Below are positions 55,392 through 64,000 of a DNA stretch of 64,000 nucleotides, one piece after another. The DNA comes from Gelidibacter salicanalis (GTDB lineage Bacteria; Bacteroidota; Bacteroidia; Flavobacteriales; Flavobacteriaceae): positions 264 to 64,263 of the forward strand of contig NZ_JAEHJZ010000039.1 in the NCBI RefSeq assembly GCF_016469035.1, read 5' to 3'. Made by a program: the position numbers and the translations under genes. Position 1 is the stretch's first letter, and each line of letters starts with the position of its first letter. Under the pieces are notes generated by a model. It saw only the letters and a list, made by a program, of their open reading frames with translations. It was not told the origin of the DNA and did not search any database.

Positions 55392-57698
55392 ATGAATCAA
55401 GATTATATACAACCAAACAATTGGTCCATTATAGAGGAAGGCTTTGATGCCGAACGTGTCAAATCTTCTGAAAGTATATTCAGTATCGGTAATGGTGCCA
55501 TGGGGCAACGTGCCAATTTTGAAGAGCAGTATTCAGGAAGCACTTTTCAGGGCAGTTATATTGCCGGCGTTTATTATCCAGACAAAACCAGAGTGGGATG
55601 GTGGAAAAACGGCTATCCGGAATATTTTGCCAAAGTGATCAACGCCCCAAATTGGATTGGAATCAACGTGACTATTAATGGCGAAGCTTTAGATTTAGCA
55701 ACTTGCAAGACCGTTAGAAATTTCAGAAGGGAACTCAACATGCAGGAAGGTTGGTTGTCTCGAACTTTTGAAGTGACCCTTCAAAACGGAATCGATCTTA
55801 AGGTAAATGCTAAGCGTTTCTTAAGTATCGATATGGATGAAGTTGGTGCCATTCAATATAACGTTACCGCATTAAACACTGCTGCTGACATTATTTTTGA
55901 GCCCTATTTAGACGCCGGCATTACCAATGAGGATAGTAATTGGGACGATAAATTCTGGAATACGCTAAGCGTCAATTCTGAAGGATCACAAGCCTTTATT
56001 TTATCGCATACGATGAAAACAAAATTTCATGTGTGTACCGCAATGCAAACCGAATTGTCTTTAAACGGACAGAAGTTAAATGAAACGCCATCAGTTACAA
56101 AATCTGAACATAAAATATCCTTTACATATACTGCAAAGGGTGCCAAAGGTGATACGGTTACCATGACCAAGTTTGGTGGGTACACCGTCGATAGAAATCA
56201 CGATAAAAATGACTTGGCGTCGGTTGCACAAAAAACCTTAGCTAAAGCGGCAGCACTTGGTTTTGATCAGATGTTGGCGCATCAAAAGGAAGCGTGGACT
56301 AAAATCTGGAAAATGTCTGACATCACTATTGAAGGCGATGTAAAAGCACAACAAGGCATCAGATTCAACATCATGCAATTAAATCATACCTATTTAGGCA
56401 AAGATGCACGCTTGAATATTGGTCCGAAAGGTTTTACCGGCGAAAAATACGGCGGCAGTACCTATTGGGATACGGAAGCGTATTGTATTCCGTTTTATAT
56501 GGCGACGAAAGACCAAGAAGTGGCACGGAACTTATTGGAATACCGCTATAATCATTTGGAGAAAGCTATTGAAAACGCTGAAAAACTCGGATTTAAAAAC
56601 GGGGCAGCACTCTATCCAATGGTCACCATGAATGGGGAAGAATCCCATAACGAGTGGGAAATTACCTTTGAGGAAATCCACCGTAATGGGGCTATTGCCT
56701 TTGCGATTTTTAATTACCACCGCTTTACGGGCGACTTTAGTTACATTCCAGAAAAAGGATTGGAAGTGCTTATCGCGATCGCTCGTTTTTGGAAGCAACG
56801 CGCCACCTTTTCGACCCTCAGAAACAAGTATGTCATTTTAGGTGTTACGGGTCCTAATGAATATGAAAACAACATCAATAATAACTTTTATACCAATTAT
56901 ATCGCGCAATGGTGTCTGAACTACACTTTGGAGACCATTTCTAAAATGAAGGAAGAGTTCGCATCTGATTTAATCCGCGTGATTGACAAGGTGAAATTGA
57001 CAGAAGCCGAAATGTCTGATTGGGAGCAAGTGGCTACAAATATGTATTATCCGTATTCAGAAGAGCATAACGTTTACTTACAACAAGACGGGTTTTTAGA
57101 TAAGGAATTGATTACCGTAAAAGACTTGCCAAAATCAGAACGTCCTATCAACCAGAAATGGTCTTGGGACCGTATTTTACGTTCGCCATACATCAAACAA
57201 GCCGATACCTTACAAGGGTTTTATTTCTTTGAAGATCAATTCTCGACAGAAGAATTGGAACGTCACTTCGATTTTTACGAACCATTTACCGTTCATGAAA
57301 GTTCCTTGTCGCCGTGTGTACACAGTATTCAGGCAGCTAAATTGGGCAGAATGGAGCAAGCCTACCAATTTTACTTAAGAACATCACGATTGGATTTGGA
57401 CGATTATAATCATGAAGTGGAAGAAGGACTTCACATCACTTCAATGGCAGGCACTTGGATGAGCATTGTAGAAGGTTTTGGCGGTATGCGCGTTATAGAT
57501 AATAAATTATCGTTTGACCCGAAGATTCCTGAACAATGGGATGCCTACTCCTTCAAAATCAATTTTAGAAATCAGATTCTTAAAATCAGTGTTTCTAAAA
57601 CAGATACCACATTTGAATTGGAAGGCGATCATGCCATGGCTATTTTGATTAATGGAAGCGAAGTGACGGTATACCCGCAAGATGTCGTGAAGGTGTGA
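55392..57698 (+). CDS. GH65 maltose phosphorylase-type enzyme
   Basis: Cytoplasmic 768-residue phosphorylase with no signal peptide, which splits a glucose disaccharide (maltose most likely) with phosphate into beta-glucose-1-phosphate and glucose. The N-terminal GH65 domain starts SIFSIGNGAMGQRANFEE; the catalytic (alpha/alpha)6 domain has YGGSTYWDTEAY near 353-364 and the acid Glu490 in TGPNEYENN. The phosphate-binding region HESSLSPCVHSIQAAKLG is present. The beta-phosphoglucomutase next door supports phosphorolysis with inversion. Kojibiose or trehalose phosphorylase cannot be excluded, but the starch context makes maltose best. Confidence 0.9.
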   Translation: MNQDYIQPNNWSIIEEGFDAERVKSSESIFSIGNGAMGQRANFEEQYSGSTFQGSYIAGVYYPDKTRVGWWKNGYPEYFAKVINAPNWIGINVTINGEALDLATCKTVRNFRRELNMQEGWLSRTFEVTLQNGIDLKVNAKRFLSIDMDEVGAIQYNVTALNTAADIIFEPYLDAGITNEDSNWDDKFWNTLSVNSEGSQAFILSHTMKTKFHVCTAMQTELSLNGQKLNETPSVTKSEHKISFTYTAKGAKGDTVTMTKFGGYTVDRNHDKNDLASVAQKTLAKAAALGFDQMLAHQKEAWTKIWKMSDITIEGDVKAQQGIRFNIMQLNHTYLGKDARLNIGPKGFTGEKYGGSTYWDTEAYCIPFYMATKDQEVARNLLEYRYNHLEKAIENAEKLGFKNGAALYPMVTMNGEESHNEWEITFEEIHRNGAIAFAIFNYHRFTGDFSYIPEKGLEVLIAIARFWKQRATFSTLRNKYVILGVTGPNEYENNINNNFYTNYIAQWCLNYTLETISKMKEEFASDLIRVIDKVKLTEAEMSDWEQVATNMYYPYSEEHNVYLQQDGFLDKELITVKDLPKSERPINQKWSWDRILRSPYIKQADTLQGFYFFEDQFSTEELERHFDFYEPFTVHESSLSPCVHSIQAAKLGRMEQAYQFYLRTSRLDLDDYNHEVEEGLHITSMAGTWMSIVEGFGGMRVIDNKLSFDPKIPEQWDAYSFKINFRNQILKISVSKTDTTFELEGDHAMAILINGSEVTVYPQDVVKV

Positions 57699-57738
57699 CC
57701 TTATATTAGTATTGTGAATATTTTAAAATTGAGATAAA

Positions 57739-59589
57739 TTGAAGACTATAACATTCATATTAATGGTACTTTTAAGCATGACAATATTTGCGCAAGTAGA
57801 GAAAATAGAACCCCCTTTTTGGTGGGCAGGAATGCAACATTCCGAGGTACAACTGATGGTGTACGGTCAGGACATCGCCCAATATGAGGTGGCATTTGCA
57901 AACACCATTCAAATTACGGATGTTGTTAAAACCGAAAACCCCAACTACATGTTTGTTACCATCAACACCAAAAATGTTGATGCGGGTACCTATGAGTTGC
58001 AATTTTTAAAGGATGACACTATCTTAGGGACACAATCTTATGAGTTAAAAGCCCGCCGAGACCATTCGGCTTCAAGAAAAGGTTTTGATTCTAGTGATTT
58101 GATTTATTTGGTGATGCCAGATCGTTTCTCGAATGGAAATTCAGACAACGACAGCACTGACGACACCATTGAGGAGGTCAACAGAGCAGAGCTTTCAGGT
58201 CGTCATGGTGGCGATATTCAGGGCATCATCAATCATTTGGATTACCTGGATGAACTGGGCGTTACCGCCCTTTGGAGTACGCCGTTGTTGGAGGACAATG
58301 AGCCCATCCATTCCTACCACACCTATGCTCAAAGTGATTATTATAAAATTGATCCGCGTTACGGTACCAATGACGATTATAAACGTTTGGCTTCTGAACT
58401 GCACCAACGCGACATGAAACTCCTTATGGATTATGTCACGAATCACTGGGGAAGTAAGCATTGGATGATCCAAGATTTACCTTCCAAAGACTGGATTAAC
58501 TTTTGGGACTCTGACGAAAACGGCTTTGAACGTAGCAGCCACAGGATGACCACCCAATTTGATTCCAATGCTTCAGAGTCAGACAAGAAAGCGTGTATGA
58601 ATGGCTGGTTTGATACCTCAATGCCGGATATTAACCAGAAAAACCCTTTGGTGCTTACCTACTTGATTCAGAATGCAATTTGGTGGGTTGAATTTACAGA
58701 TTTGGATGGCTTTCGGGTGGATACCTATTCTTATAATGATAAGGAGGGCATCGCAAAATGGACCAAAGCCATTATGGACGAATATCCTAAGTTAAATATC
58801 GCCGGAGAGGTCTGGATGCATAATCAGGCACAAATGGCCTATTGGCAAAAGGATAGTAAGATTGGCGCTATAGACAATTATAATTCGCATTTACCAACCG
58901 TCATGGACTTTACGCTTCACGATGCCCTTATACTCATGTTTGCTGAAGATGAGCAAGGATGGGACAAGGGCATGTTAAGAGCCTATGAGAATTTTGCCAA
59001 CGATTTTTTATACCCAGACATCAATAACATTCTTGTGTTTGCTGGAAATCATGATACCAATCGGATCAATGAAATCTATAAAGCAGATCTGAATACTTAT
59101 AAAATGATCATGACCATGGTGGCTACGGTCAGAGGCATTCCACAGGTATATTATGGTGACGAATTGGGCATGGGCGGTAATAAAGATTTGAAAGGCGATG
59201 GGGACATCCGACATGATTTTCCCGGAGGATGGGAAGGCGATCCGATCAATGCATTTACCGCAGAAGGAAGAACCCCGGGTCAAACTGCATTTTTTGAATT
59301 TTCAAAGAAAGTTTTCAATTGGAGAAAATCGAAATCGGCCATTCATAAAGGAAAAACCATGCAATTTGTTCCTGAGAACAACGTGTATGTCTATTTTAGA
59401 TATACTGATGAAGAACGTGTGATGGTGGTGATCAATAACAATCCGGAAGCGCAGACTTTAGAGCTGAAACGCTTCAAAGAAATGATCAAATTACATACTT
59501 CGGGTTGGGATATTCTTTCAGAACAGCAGATTTCCTTAGAAAACACCTTGCAAGTTGATGGCAAAACAGCCATGATTATTGAATTTTAA
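57739..59589 (+). CDS. GH13 neopullulanase/cyclomaltodextrinase-like enzyme
   Basis: A 616-residue exported alpha-glucan hydrolase, comparable to SusA. It starts at a TTG (57739): only this start gives the full signal peptide (MKTITFILMVLLSMTIFAQ), the next in-frame ATG (57763) would cut it. An N-terminal cyclomaltodextrinase-type domain (about 20-105, IEPPFWWAGMQHSEVQLMVYG-like block) precedes the GH13 barrel. Catalytic residues are Asp328 (DGFRVD), Glu357 (AGEVW) and Asp439 (GNHDTNR). It would trim imported oligosaccharides in the periplasm. It lies 41 bp after GH65 and 60 bp before an esterase, a probable single transcript. Confidence 0.92.
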   Translation: MKTITFILMVLLSMTIFAQVEKIEPPFWWAGMQHSEVQLMVYGQDIAQYEVAFANTIQITDVVKTENPNYMFVTINTKNVDAGTYELQFLKDDTILGTQSYELKARRDHSASRKGFDSSDLIYLVMPDRFSNGNSDNDSTDDTIEEVNRAELSGRHGGDIQGIINHLDYLDELGVTALWSTPLLEDNEPIHSYHTYAQSDYYKIDPRYGTNDDYKRLASELHQRDMKLLMDYVTNHWGSKHWMIQDLPSKDWINFWDSDENGFERSSHRMTTQFDSNASESDKKACMNGWFDTSMPDINQKNPLVLTYLIQNAIWWVEFTDLDGFRVDTYSYNDKEGIAKWTKAIMDEYPKLNIAGEVWMHNQAQMAYWQKDSKIGAIDNYNSHLPTVMDFTLHDALILMFAEDEQGWDKGMLRAYENFANDFLYPDINNILVFAGNHDTNRINEIYKADLNTYKMIMTMVATVRGIPQVYYGDELGMGGNKDLKGDGDIRHDFPGGWEGDPINAFTAEGRTPGQTAFFEFSKKVFNWRKSKSAIHKGKTMQFVPENNVYVYFRYTDEERVMVVINNNPEAQTLELKRFKEMIKLHTSGWDILSEQQISLENTLQVDGKTAMIIEF

Positions 59590-59601
59590 ACGGCCTACTT
59601 T

Positions 59602-59638
59602 CTCCAACAGATTGTTTAAATGCAGCGGTTGGAGGTTT
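59602..59638 (+). terminator. hairpin between GH13 and esterase genes
   Basis: CTCCAAC (59602-59608) pairs with GTTGGAG (59628-59634) and is followed by GTTTT. The loop is long, so it is a weak terminator or attenuator at best. Confidence 0.35.
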
Positions 59639-59648
59639 TAATAATACT

Positions 59649-60626
59649 ATGAAAAAAAGCATCTATATACTGATCATTTTCGCTGTTTTGATGTCCTGTA
59701 CGACCAACACTAAGAAGGCTAAAATAAAACCTGCGGACACCTCAAAAGCGGTTGTCGAAACTATTGAAGGCGATTTTGCAGGCGGCACTTTACTGCGGAT
59801 TGATGACTTTCCATCCAATTATATTCCACCGCGAAAAGTGGACATTTGGTTGCCAAAGGATTATTCCGAACGTAAAAAATATGCAGTCTTGTACATGCAC
59901 GATGGGCAGATGCTATTTGATAGTAACATCACCTGGAATAATGAAGAATGGAAAGTGGATGAGGTGTCGGCTAAATTGATGAATGATAGCATTACCAAAG
60001 ATTTTATTGTGGTGGCACCATTTAATATTAATGAGTTGCGCCACAGTGAATATTTTCCTCAAAAGCCTTTTGAATCCCTTTCCAGATCGGTTCAGGATTC
60101 TCTATTTGAAGAAGCGAGATTGAATAATTTTAAATTGGATTCGGTCACTTCCAATAATTATTTAGGGTTTCTGGTGCATGAACTTAAGCCTTACGTCGAT
60201 GCCAATTATTCGGTGCTTACGGATAGGGAAAATACGGTGGTGGCTGGTTCAAGTATGGGCGGATTGATTTCAATGTACGCGGTTTGCGAGTACCCAGAAG
60301 TTTTTGGGGCTGCTGCTTGCTTGTCTACCCATTGGCCAGGTGGTAATCCTGACGATAGTGATGTGTTGGCCGATACTTTTTTTGAGTATATGGAAGACCA
60401 TGTGCCTTCTCCAAAAACACACAGATTCTATTTTGATTATGGTACAGAAACCATGGATAAATTCTATCCTAAATACGCGCCAACAGTTGATAGAATATTT
60501 AAGAAAAAAAATTACGAATCCTCAAACTTTAGAAATTTAAAGTTTGAAGGCGGAGAGCATACGGAAGTCTCGTGGCAAAAGCGACTGCACATTCCATTGA
60601 CGTTTTTGTTGAAGAAGACCGAGTAA
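59649..60626 (+). CDS. putative esterase lipoprotein (alpha/beta hydrolase, esterase D/CE1-like)
   Basis: A 325-residue lipoprotein (lipobox LMSC, Cys17) with an alpha/beta hydrolase fold of the putative-esterase type: RKVDIWLPKDYSERKKYAVLY with LYMHDGQMLFD at 81-91, the nucleophile elbow AGSSMGG (Ser202), and a late His in GGEHTEVSW near 310. Related proteins include feruloyl/acetyl esterases and enterochelin-type esterases. Its position between GH13 and GH31 genes suggests it removes an acyl group from alpha-glucans, but the substrate is unproved. It is followed by a cluster of three hairpins. Confidence 0.8.
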   Translation: MKKSIYILIIFAVLMSCTTNTKKAKIKPADTSKAVVETIEGDFAGGTLLRIDDFPSNYIPPRKVDIWLPKDYSERKKYAVLYMHDGQMLFDSNITWNNEEWKVDEVSAKLMNDSITKDFIVVAPFNINELRHSEYFPQKPFESLSRSVQDSLFEEARLNNFKLDSVTSNNYLGFLVHELKPYVDANYSVLTDRENTVVAGSSMGGLISMYAVCEYPEVFGAAACLSTHWPGGNPDDSDVLADTFFEYMEDHVPSPKTHRFYFDYGTETMDKFYPKYAPTVDRIFKKKNYESSNFRNLKFEGGEHTEVSWQKRLHIPLTFLLKKTE

Positions 60627-60640
60627 ATGTCAGAATTGAA

Positions 60641-60746
60641 GACCTCACAGGTATTTAAAACCTGTGAGGTCTAGTTAATAAAAAATCATCTAATTCCTTC
60701 CCTTATTTCAAGGGAAGGTGGCTTTAATTCCCGATAAGGAATTAAA
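60641..60746. repeat. cluster of three perfect hairpins between esterase and GH31 genes
   Basis: Three separate perfect inverted repeats occur in a row: GACCTCACAGGT (60641-60652) with 60660-60671, CCTTCCCTT (60696-60704) with 60710-60718, and TTTAATTCC (60723-60731) with 60738-60746. They look like dispersed intergenic palindromic elements that have accumulated here; they may act as terminators or mRNA stabilisers. Confidence 0.7.
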
Positions 60747-60769
60747 GTCGGAAGGGTAAAACACAAAAT

Positions 60770-63151
60770 ATGAAACAGTACTTAGTAATAACATTCCTAC
60801 TCTCCTTAACCCTCGGATTCTCCCAAAACCCGAACCGAACGTTTGAATCCATCGCTTACAAAAACAATGTACTGGACATCAAAGTCAGTGACGGGGTTTA
60901 TAAAATCATACCGTTTAGTGACCACATCATTGAAACCACTTTTATTCCTGAAGGAGAAGTCTACAATCCCAATTCGCATGCGGTCGTTTTAAAACCAGAA
61001 CCAATACAAGCTAAGTTGCTGAATGTTGGGGAGTCGTTTAAATTTCAAACAGAGGGAATTACGGTAAATATCCAAAAACAGCCGTTTCAAATTTCCTACA
61101 GTTATAAAGGTAAACCCGTCATTTCTGAGAAAAAAGGCTATGTTAAAAATGACAGTTTAGAAACCATTCAATTCAATTTGACCAAGGACGAAGTGCTTTA
61201 TGGTGGTGGTGCACGCGCTTTAGGCATGAACCGCCGTGGCTACCGATTGGAGCTTTATAACCGTGCCCATTACGGTTATGAAACCCATTCGGAATTGATG
61301 AATTACACCATGCCTATAGTCCTGTCATCAAAGCAGTATATGGTTCATTTTGATAATGCGCCGATCGGATTTTTAGATTTGGACAGTAATAAAGACAACA
61401 CCTTAACCTATGAAACCATTTCTGGCAGAAAAACCTACCAAGTTATTGTGGGCGATTCGTGGACCGATTTGATTGATTATTATACAGACTTAACTGGGAA
61501 ACAGCCCATGCCACCACGTTGGGCCTTAGGAAATTTCTCTAGTAGATTTGGCTATCATTCCCAAAAAGAAGTGGAAGCAACCGTTCAGAAATTCAGGGAT
61601 GAAGAAATACCGTTAGATGCCATCATCATCGATATTTTTTGGTTCGGAAAGGACATTCAGGGACATATGGGGAATCTTGAATTTTTAAAAGATTCGTTCC
61701 CAAATCCAACCCAAATGATCAAAGATTTAAAATCTGATCATGTAAACACGGTATTGGTTTCAGAGCCTTTTGTATTAACAACGTCTAAAAGATGGGAAGA
61801 TGCTGTTGATAAAGGTGTTTTGGCAAAAGATTCAATTGGCAACCCATTCATCTATGATTTCTATTTTGGAAATACTGGATTGATCGACATTTATAATCCG
61901 AAAGGGAAAACCTGGTTTTGGACTATTTATAAAGACCTTACAGATATAGGTGTGACCGGAATATGGGGCGATTTAGGTGAGCCTGAAGTCCATCCTTCAG
62001 CGTTGCTTCATGCTACAGGAACGGCAGACGAAGTCCACAATACCTATGGCCACGATTGGGCACGCTTGATTTCAGAAGGCTATAAAGCGGACTTCCCCAA
62101 CCAGCGACCTTTTGTTTTAATGCGTGCTGGATATTCCGGATCACAACGTTTTGGGATGGTTCCATGGTCAGGCGATGTCAACAGAACTTGGGGCGGTTTA
62201 CAAAGTCAACCGGAAATTGCACTTCAAATGGGCATGCAAGGCTTAGGCTATATGCACTCTGATTTGGGCGGATTTGCGGGGAATCTTCAAGATCCGGAAC
62301 TCTATACGCGTTGGTTGCAATACGGCGTTTTTCAGCCTATCTACCGTCCGCATGCGCAAGAAGATGTGCCTGCAGAGCCGATTTTTTGGGATGACCACAC
62401 CAAAGCCTTGGCGAAAAAATCTATTGAATTGCGGTATAAATTACTACCGTATAATTACCATTTGAGTTTTCAAAACCATAAAAACGGCACACCATTAATG
62501 CGTCCGTTGTTCTTTGAAGACACTACTGAGGCGCTTAAGACAGAAGCGTCCACCTATTTTTGGGGCGATAATTTTCTGGTGTCACCAATCATGAAATCAA
62601 AGGTGACTAGCAAAGACCTCTATTTTCCAAAAGACAACGCGTGGTTCGATTTTTATACCGGCGAAAAATTTTTTGGCGGACAAACAGCAACCGTTAACGT
62701 GGCTGAAGATAACATCCCTACCTATGTGCGTGCCGGGGCATTCATTCCGATGGCAAAATCGATGCAAAGTACCAAGGATTATGACGGAAATGTATTTGAA
62801 CTTCATTACTATCATGATGCATCTGTTGAAAAAAGTATAGGACAATTGTATAACGACGATGGTGTAACCGCTAATGCTTATAAAAAAGGCAACTATGAGC
62901 TATTGACCTTCGAATCAGAAACGACTCCTTCTAAAATTGAAATCGGATTCGAAGCTGAGATTGGATCGACCTATAAATCGCAATCTAAGATGATTGATCT
63001 TGTAGTACACCATATCGGCGGAAAACCAAAATGGATCAAAAGTAAACGTAAGAGACTAGAGTTCACTTATAATGAAAATAAAAACACGGTGACCATTCCA
63101 TTGGAATGGAACACGGCAAAAGAATTACAACTAAACATCAAATTAAAGTAA
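60770..63151 (+). CDS. GH31 alpha-glucosidase
   Basis: A 793-residue exported enzyme (signal peptide about 1-18, ending GFSQ) that releases glucose from maltooligosaccharide ends. N-terminal beta domain about 25-225; barrel about 240-570 with the nucleophile Asp401 in GIWGDLGEPE, acid/base Asp469 in WSGDVNRTW, and the MRAGYSGSQRFG block. C-terminal beta domains follow. It takes the role that GH97 SusB plays in B. thetaiotaomicron. It is part of the catabolic run but separated from the esterase gene by a hairpin cluster. Confidence 0.92.
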   Translation: MKQYLVITFLLSLTLGFSQNPNRTFESIAYKNNVLDIKVSDGVYKIIPFSDHIIETTFIPEGEVYNPNSHAVVLKPEPIQAKLLNVGESFKFQTEGITVNIQKQPFQISYSYKGKPVISEKKGYVKNDSLETIQFNLTKDEVLYGGGARALGMNRRGYRLELYNRAHYGYETHSELMNYTMPIVLSSKQYMVHFDNAPIGFLDLDSNKDNTLTYETISGRKTYQVIVGDSWTDLIDYYTDLTGKQPMPPRWALGNFSSRFGYHSQKEVEATVQKFRDEEIPLDAIIIDIFWFGKDIQGHMGNLEFLKDSFPNPTQMIKDLKSDHVNTVLVSEPFVLTTSKRWEDAVDKGVLAKDSIGNPFIYDFYFGNTGLIDIYNPKGKTWFWTIYKDLTDIGVTGIWGDLGEPEVHPSALLHATGTADEVHNTYGHDWARLISEGYKADFPNQRPFVLMRAGYSGSQRFGMVPWSGDVNRTWGGLQSQPEIALQMGMQGLGYMHSDLGGFAGNLQDPELYTRWLQYGVFQPIYRPHAQEDVPAEPIFWDDHTKALAKKSIELRYKLLPYNYHLSFQNHKNGTPLMRPLFFEDTTEALKTEASTYFWGDNFLVSPIMKSKVTSKDLYFPKDNAWFDFYTGEKFFGGQTATVNVAEDNIPTYVRAGAFIPMAKSMQSTKDYDGNVFELHYYHDASVEKSIGQLYNDDGVTANAYKKGNYELLTFESETTPSKIEIGFEAEIGSTYKSQSKMIDLVVHHIGGKPKWIKSKRKRLEFTYNENKNTVTIPLEWNTAKELQLNIKLK

Positions 63152-63157
63152 GTACAC

Positions 63158-64000
63158 ATGAAAAAAATTATGTTAGCAGCCTTCAGTTTAATGCTGATTA
63201 CGGCTTGCAAGGAAGAACCGAAAAGAGACTTAACAGTTAATGAAAACACTGAAGAAACATTTCAAACGATCACTGACGACGTTCTAGAGACCGGGGTTAT
63301 TTATGAAGCCAACATTCGTCAATATTCCCCATCGGGACATTTTGACGAATTCACTAAAGACATTCCGCAGTTAAAAGAATTGGGGGTAAAAGTCATTTGG
63401 TTGATGCCAATTTTTCCAATCAGCGAGACCAACCGTAAAGCTACGGGCGGTGCGGATAGTAAGTTTGCATCAGAATTTCCTGAAGCAGAGCAATCAAAAT
63501 ACTTAGGCAGCTATTATGCGGTATCCGATTTTACTAAAATCAATCCAGAATTTGGAACCATTGAAGATTTTAGAAATCTCATCAAAACTGCGCATGATAA
63601 TGGGATTTATGTCATCTTGGACTGGGTTCCAAATCACACGGGTTGGGACCACGAGTGGATCAGCTCTAATCCTGAGTATTACACCCAGGATAAAGATGGC
63701 AACGTAACCTATCCTGTAGAAACAGATTGGACGGATGTTGCTGACCTCAATTACGATAATAAAGACATGCGCAAAGAGATGATTGCAGACATGCAATATT
63801 GGTTAAAAGAAGAAGGTGTGGACGGCTTTAGATGTGATGTAGCGGCTTCTGTCCCAACTGATTTTTGGGTGGAGGCTATTCCGCAATTAAGAGCAACCAA
63901 AGACATTTTTATGTTAGCGGAAGCTTGGGAACCAGAATTGGCTAAGGATGGACTTTTTGATATGGTTTACGGTTGGGATACGCACCATGTGATGAATGAT
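63158..64000 (+). CDS. GH13 alpha-amylase-family lipoprotein (partial, cut by window end)
   Basis: An open frame of 281 codons from ATG at 63158 runs off the window, so the 3' end is missing. It starts MKKIMLAAFSLMLITACKEE, a lipoprotein signal with Cys17. GH13 features: IWLMPIFPISETNR near 93-106, DWVPNHTGWDHEW (region I His), DGFRCDVAASVP with the nucleophile Asp, and MLAEAWEPE with the acid Glu. It is 6 bp after the GH31 stop, so it is the next gene of the same operon and the third GH13 enzyme of the locus. Confidence 0.9.
   Translation, partial: MKKIMLAAFSLMLITACKEEPKRDLTVNENTEETFQTITDDVLETGVIYEANIRQYSPSGHFDEFTKDIPQLKELGVKVIWLMPIFPISETNRKATGGADSKFASEFPEAEQSKYLGSYYAVSDFTKINPEFGTIEDFRNLIKTAHDNGIYVILDWVPNHTGWDHEWISSNPEYYTQDKDGNVTYPVETDWTDVADLNYDNKDMRKEMIADMQYWLKEEGVDGFRCDVAASVPTDFWVEAIPQLRATKDIFMLAEAWEPELAKDGLFDMVYGWDTHHVMND

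Noticed and set aside
1-64000. CRISPR arrays, tRNA/rRNA genes, prophage or intact insertion sequences
   Set aside because: No regularly spaced repeats, cloverleaf-like segments, transposase or phage genes were recognised on either strand; a tRNA-finding program would be needed to be certain.

Overview
The window is chromosomal DNA of a member of the Bacteroidota, most likely Flavobacteriaceae. Evidence seen directly: three SusC/SusD pairs, many lipoproteins with a short N-terminal lipobox, a hybrid two-component system (sensor, receiver and AraC regulator in one protein), a type IX secretion C-terminal sorting domain on a secreted amylase, AT-rich intergenic DNA, and a TTTG-N19-TAnnTTTG promoter. 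No RNA gene, CRISPR array, phage or intact insertion sequence was recognised.

Region 1 (about 0.1-34 kb) is a polysaccharide-utilisation region that looks built for animal-type glycoproteins (mucin-like O-glycans and N-acetylhexosamine-rich glycans). A leftward cluster encodes a GH29 fucosidase, two GH20 beta-hexosaminidases and an M28 peptidase. A rightward gene encodes a Kelch (NanM-like) domain fused to a sodium/solute symporter. After a DNA-repair glycosylase and an acetyltransferase (unrelated cargo) come a hybrid two-component regulator and a rightward operon: GH109-type oxidoreductase-fold glycosidase, SusC, SusD, a DUF1735/discoidin binding protein, an M60-type mucin peptidase and a DUF3472 lipoprotein. 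A second set (GH109, SusC, SusD) follows. A decayed nhaA fragment and a duplicated terminator show that this second set arose by an old tandem duplication that ran into the neighbouring nhaA gene. Three intergenic regions share a motif with a 21-bp direct repeat. In all three it lies the same distance (53 bp) from a promoter-like element, so it is a good candidate binding site for the hybrid regulator.

Region 2 (about 34-41 kb) is housekeeping and small cargo: the NhaA antiporter, an AcnA-type aconitase, a ParD/ParE toxin-antitoxin pair with visible operators, a flavodoxin-reductase-like protein and a DUF488 protein.

Region 3 (about 41-64 kb) is an alpha-glucan (starch/maltodextrin) utilisation locus. 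The leftward operon carries SusC, SusD, two further surface-protein candidates, a SusE/F-like protein with four tandem starch-binding repeats, and a secreted GH13 amylase with a type IX sorting tail. A LacI-type regulator sits between this operon and the rightward catabolic genes: MFS maltooligosaccharide transporter, beta-phosphoglucomutase, GH65 phosphorylase, periplasmic GH13, a lipoprotein esterase, GH31 alpha-glucosidase and a GH13 lipoprotein cut by the window end. The logic is surface capture and cleavage, SusCD import, periplasmic trimming by GH13/GH31, MFS uptake, then phosphorolysis to beta-glucose-1-phosphate and conversion to glucose-6-phosphate. A LacI-type palindromic operator is visible upstream of the SusC operon.
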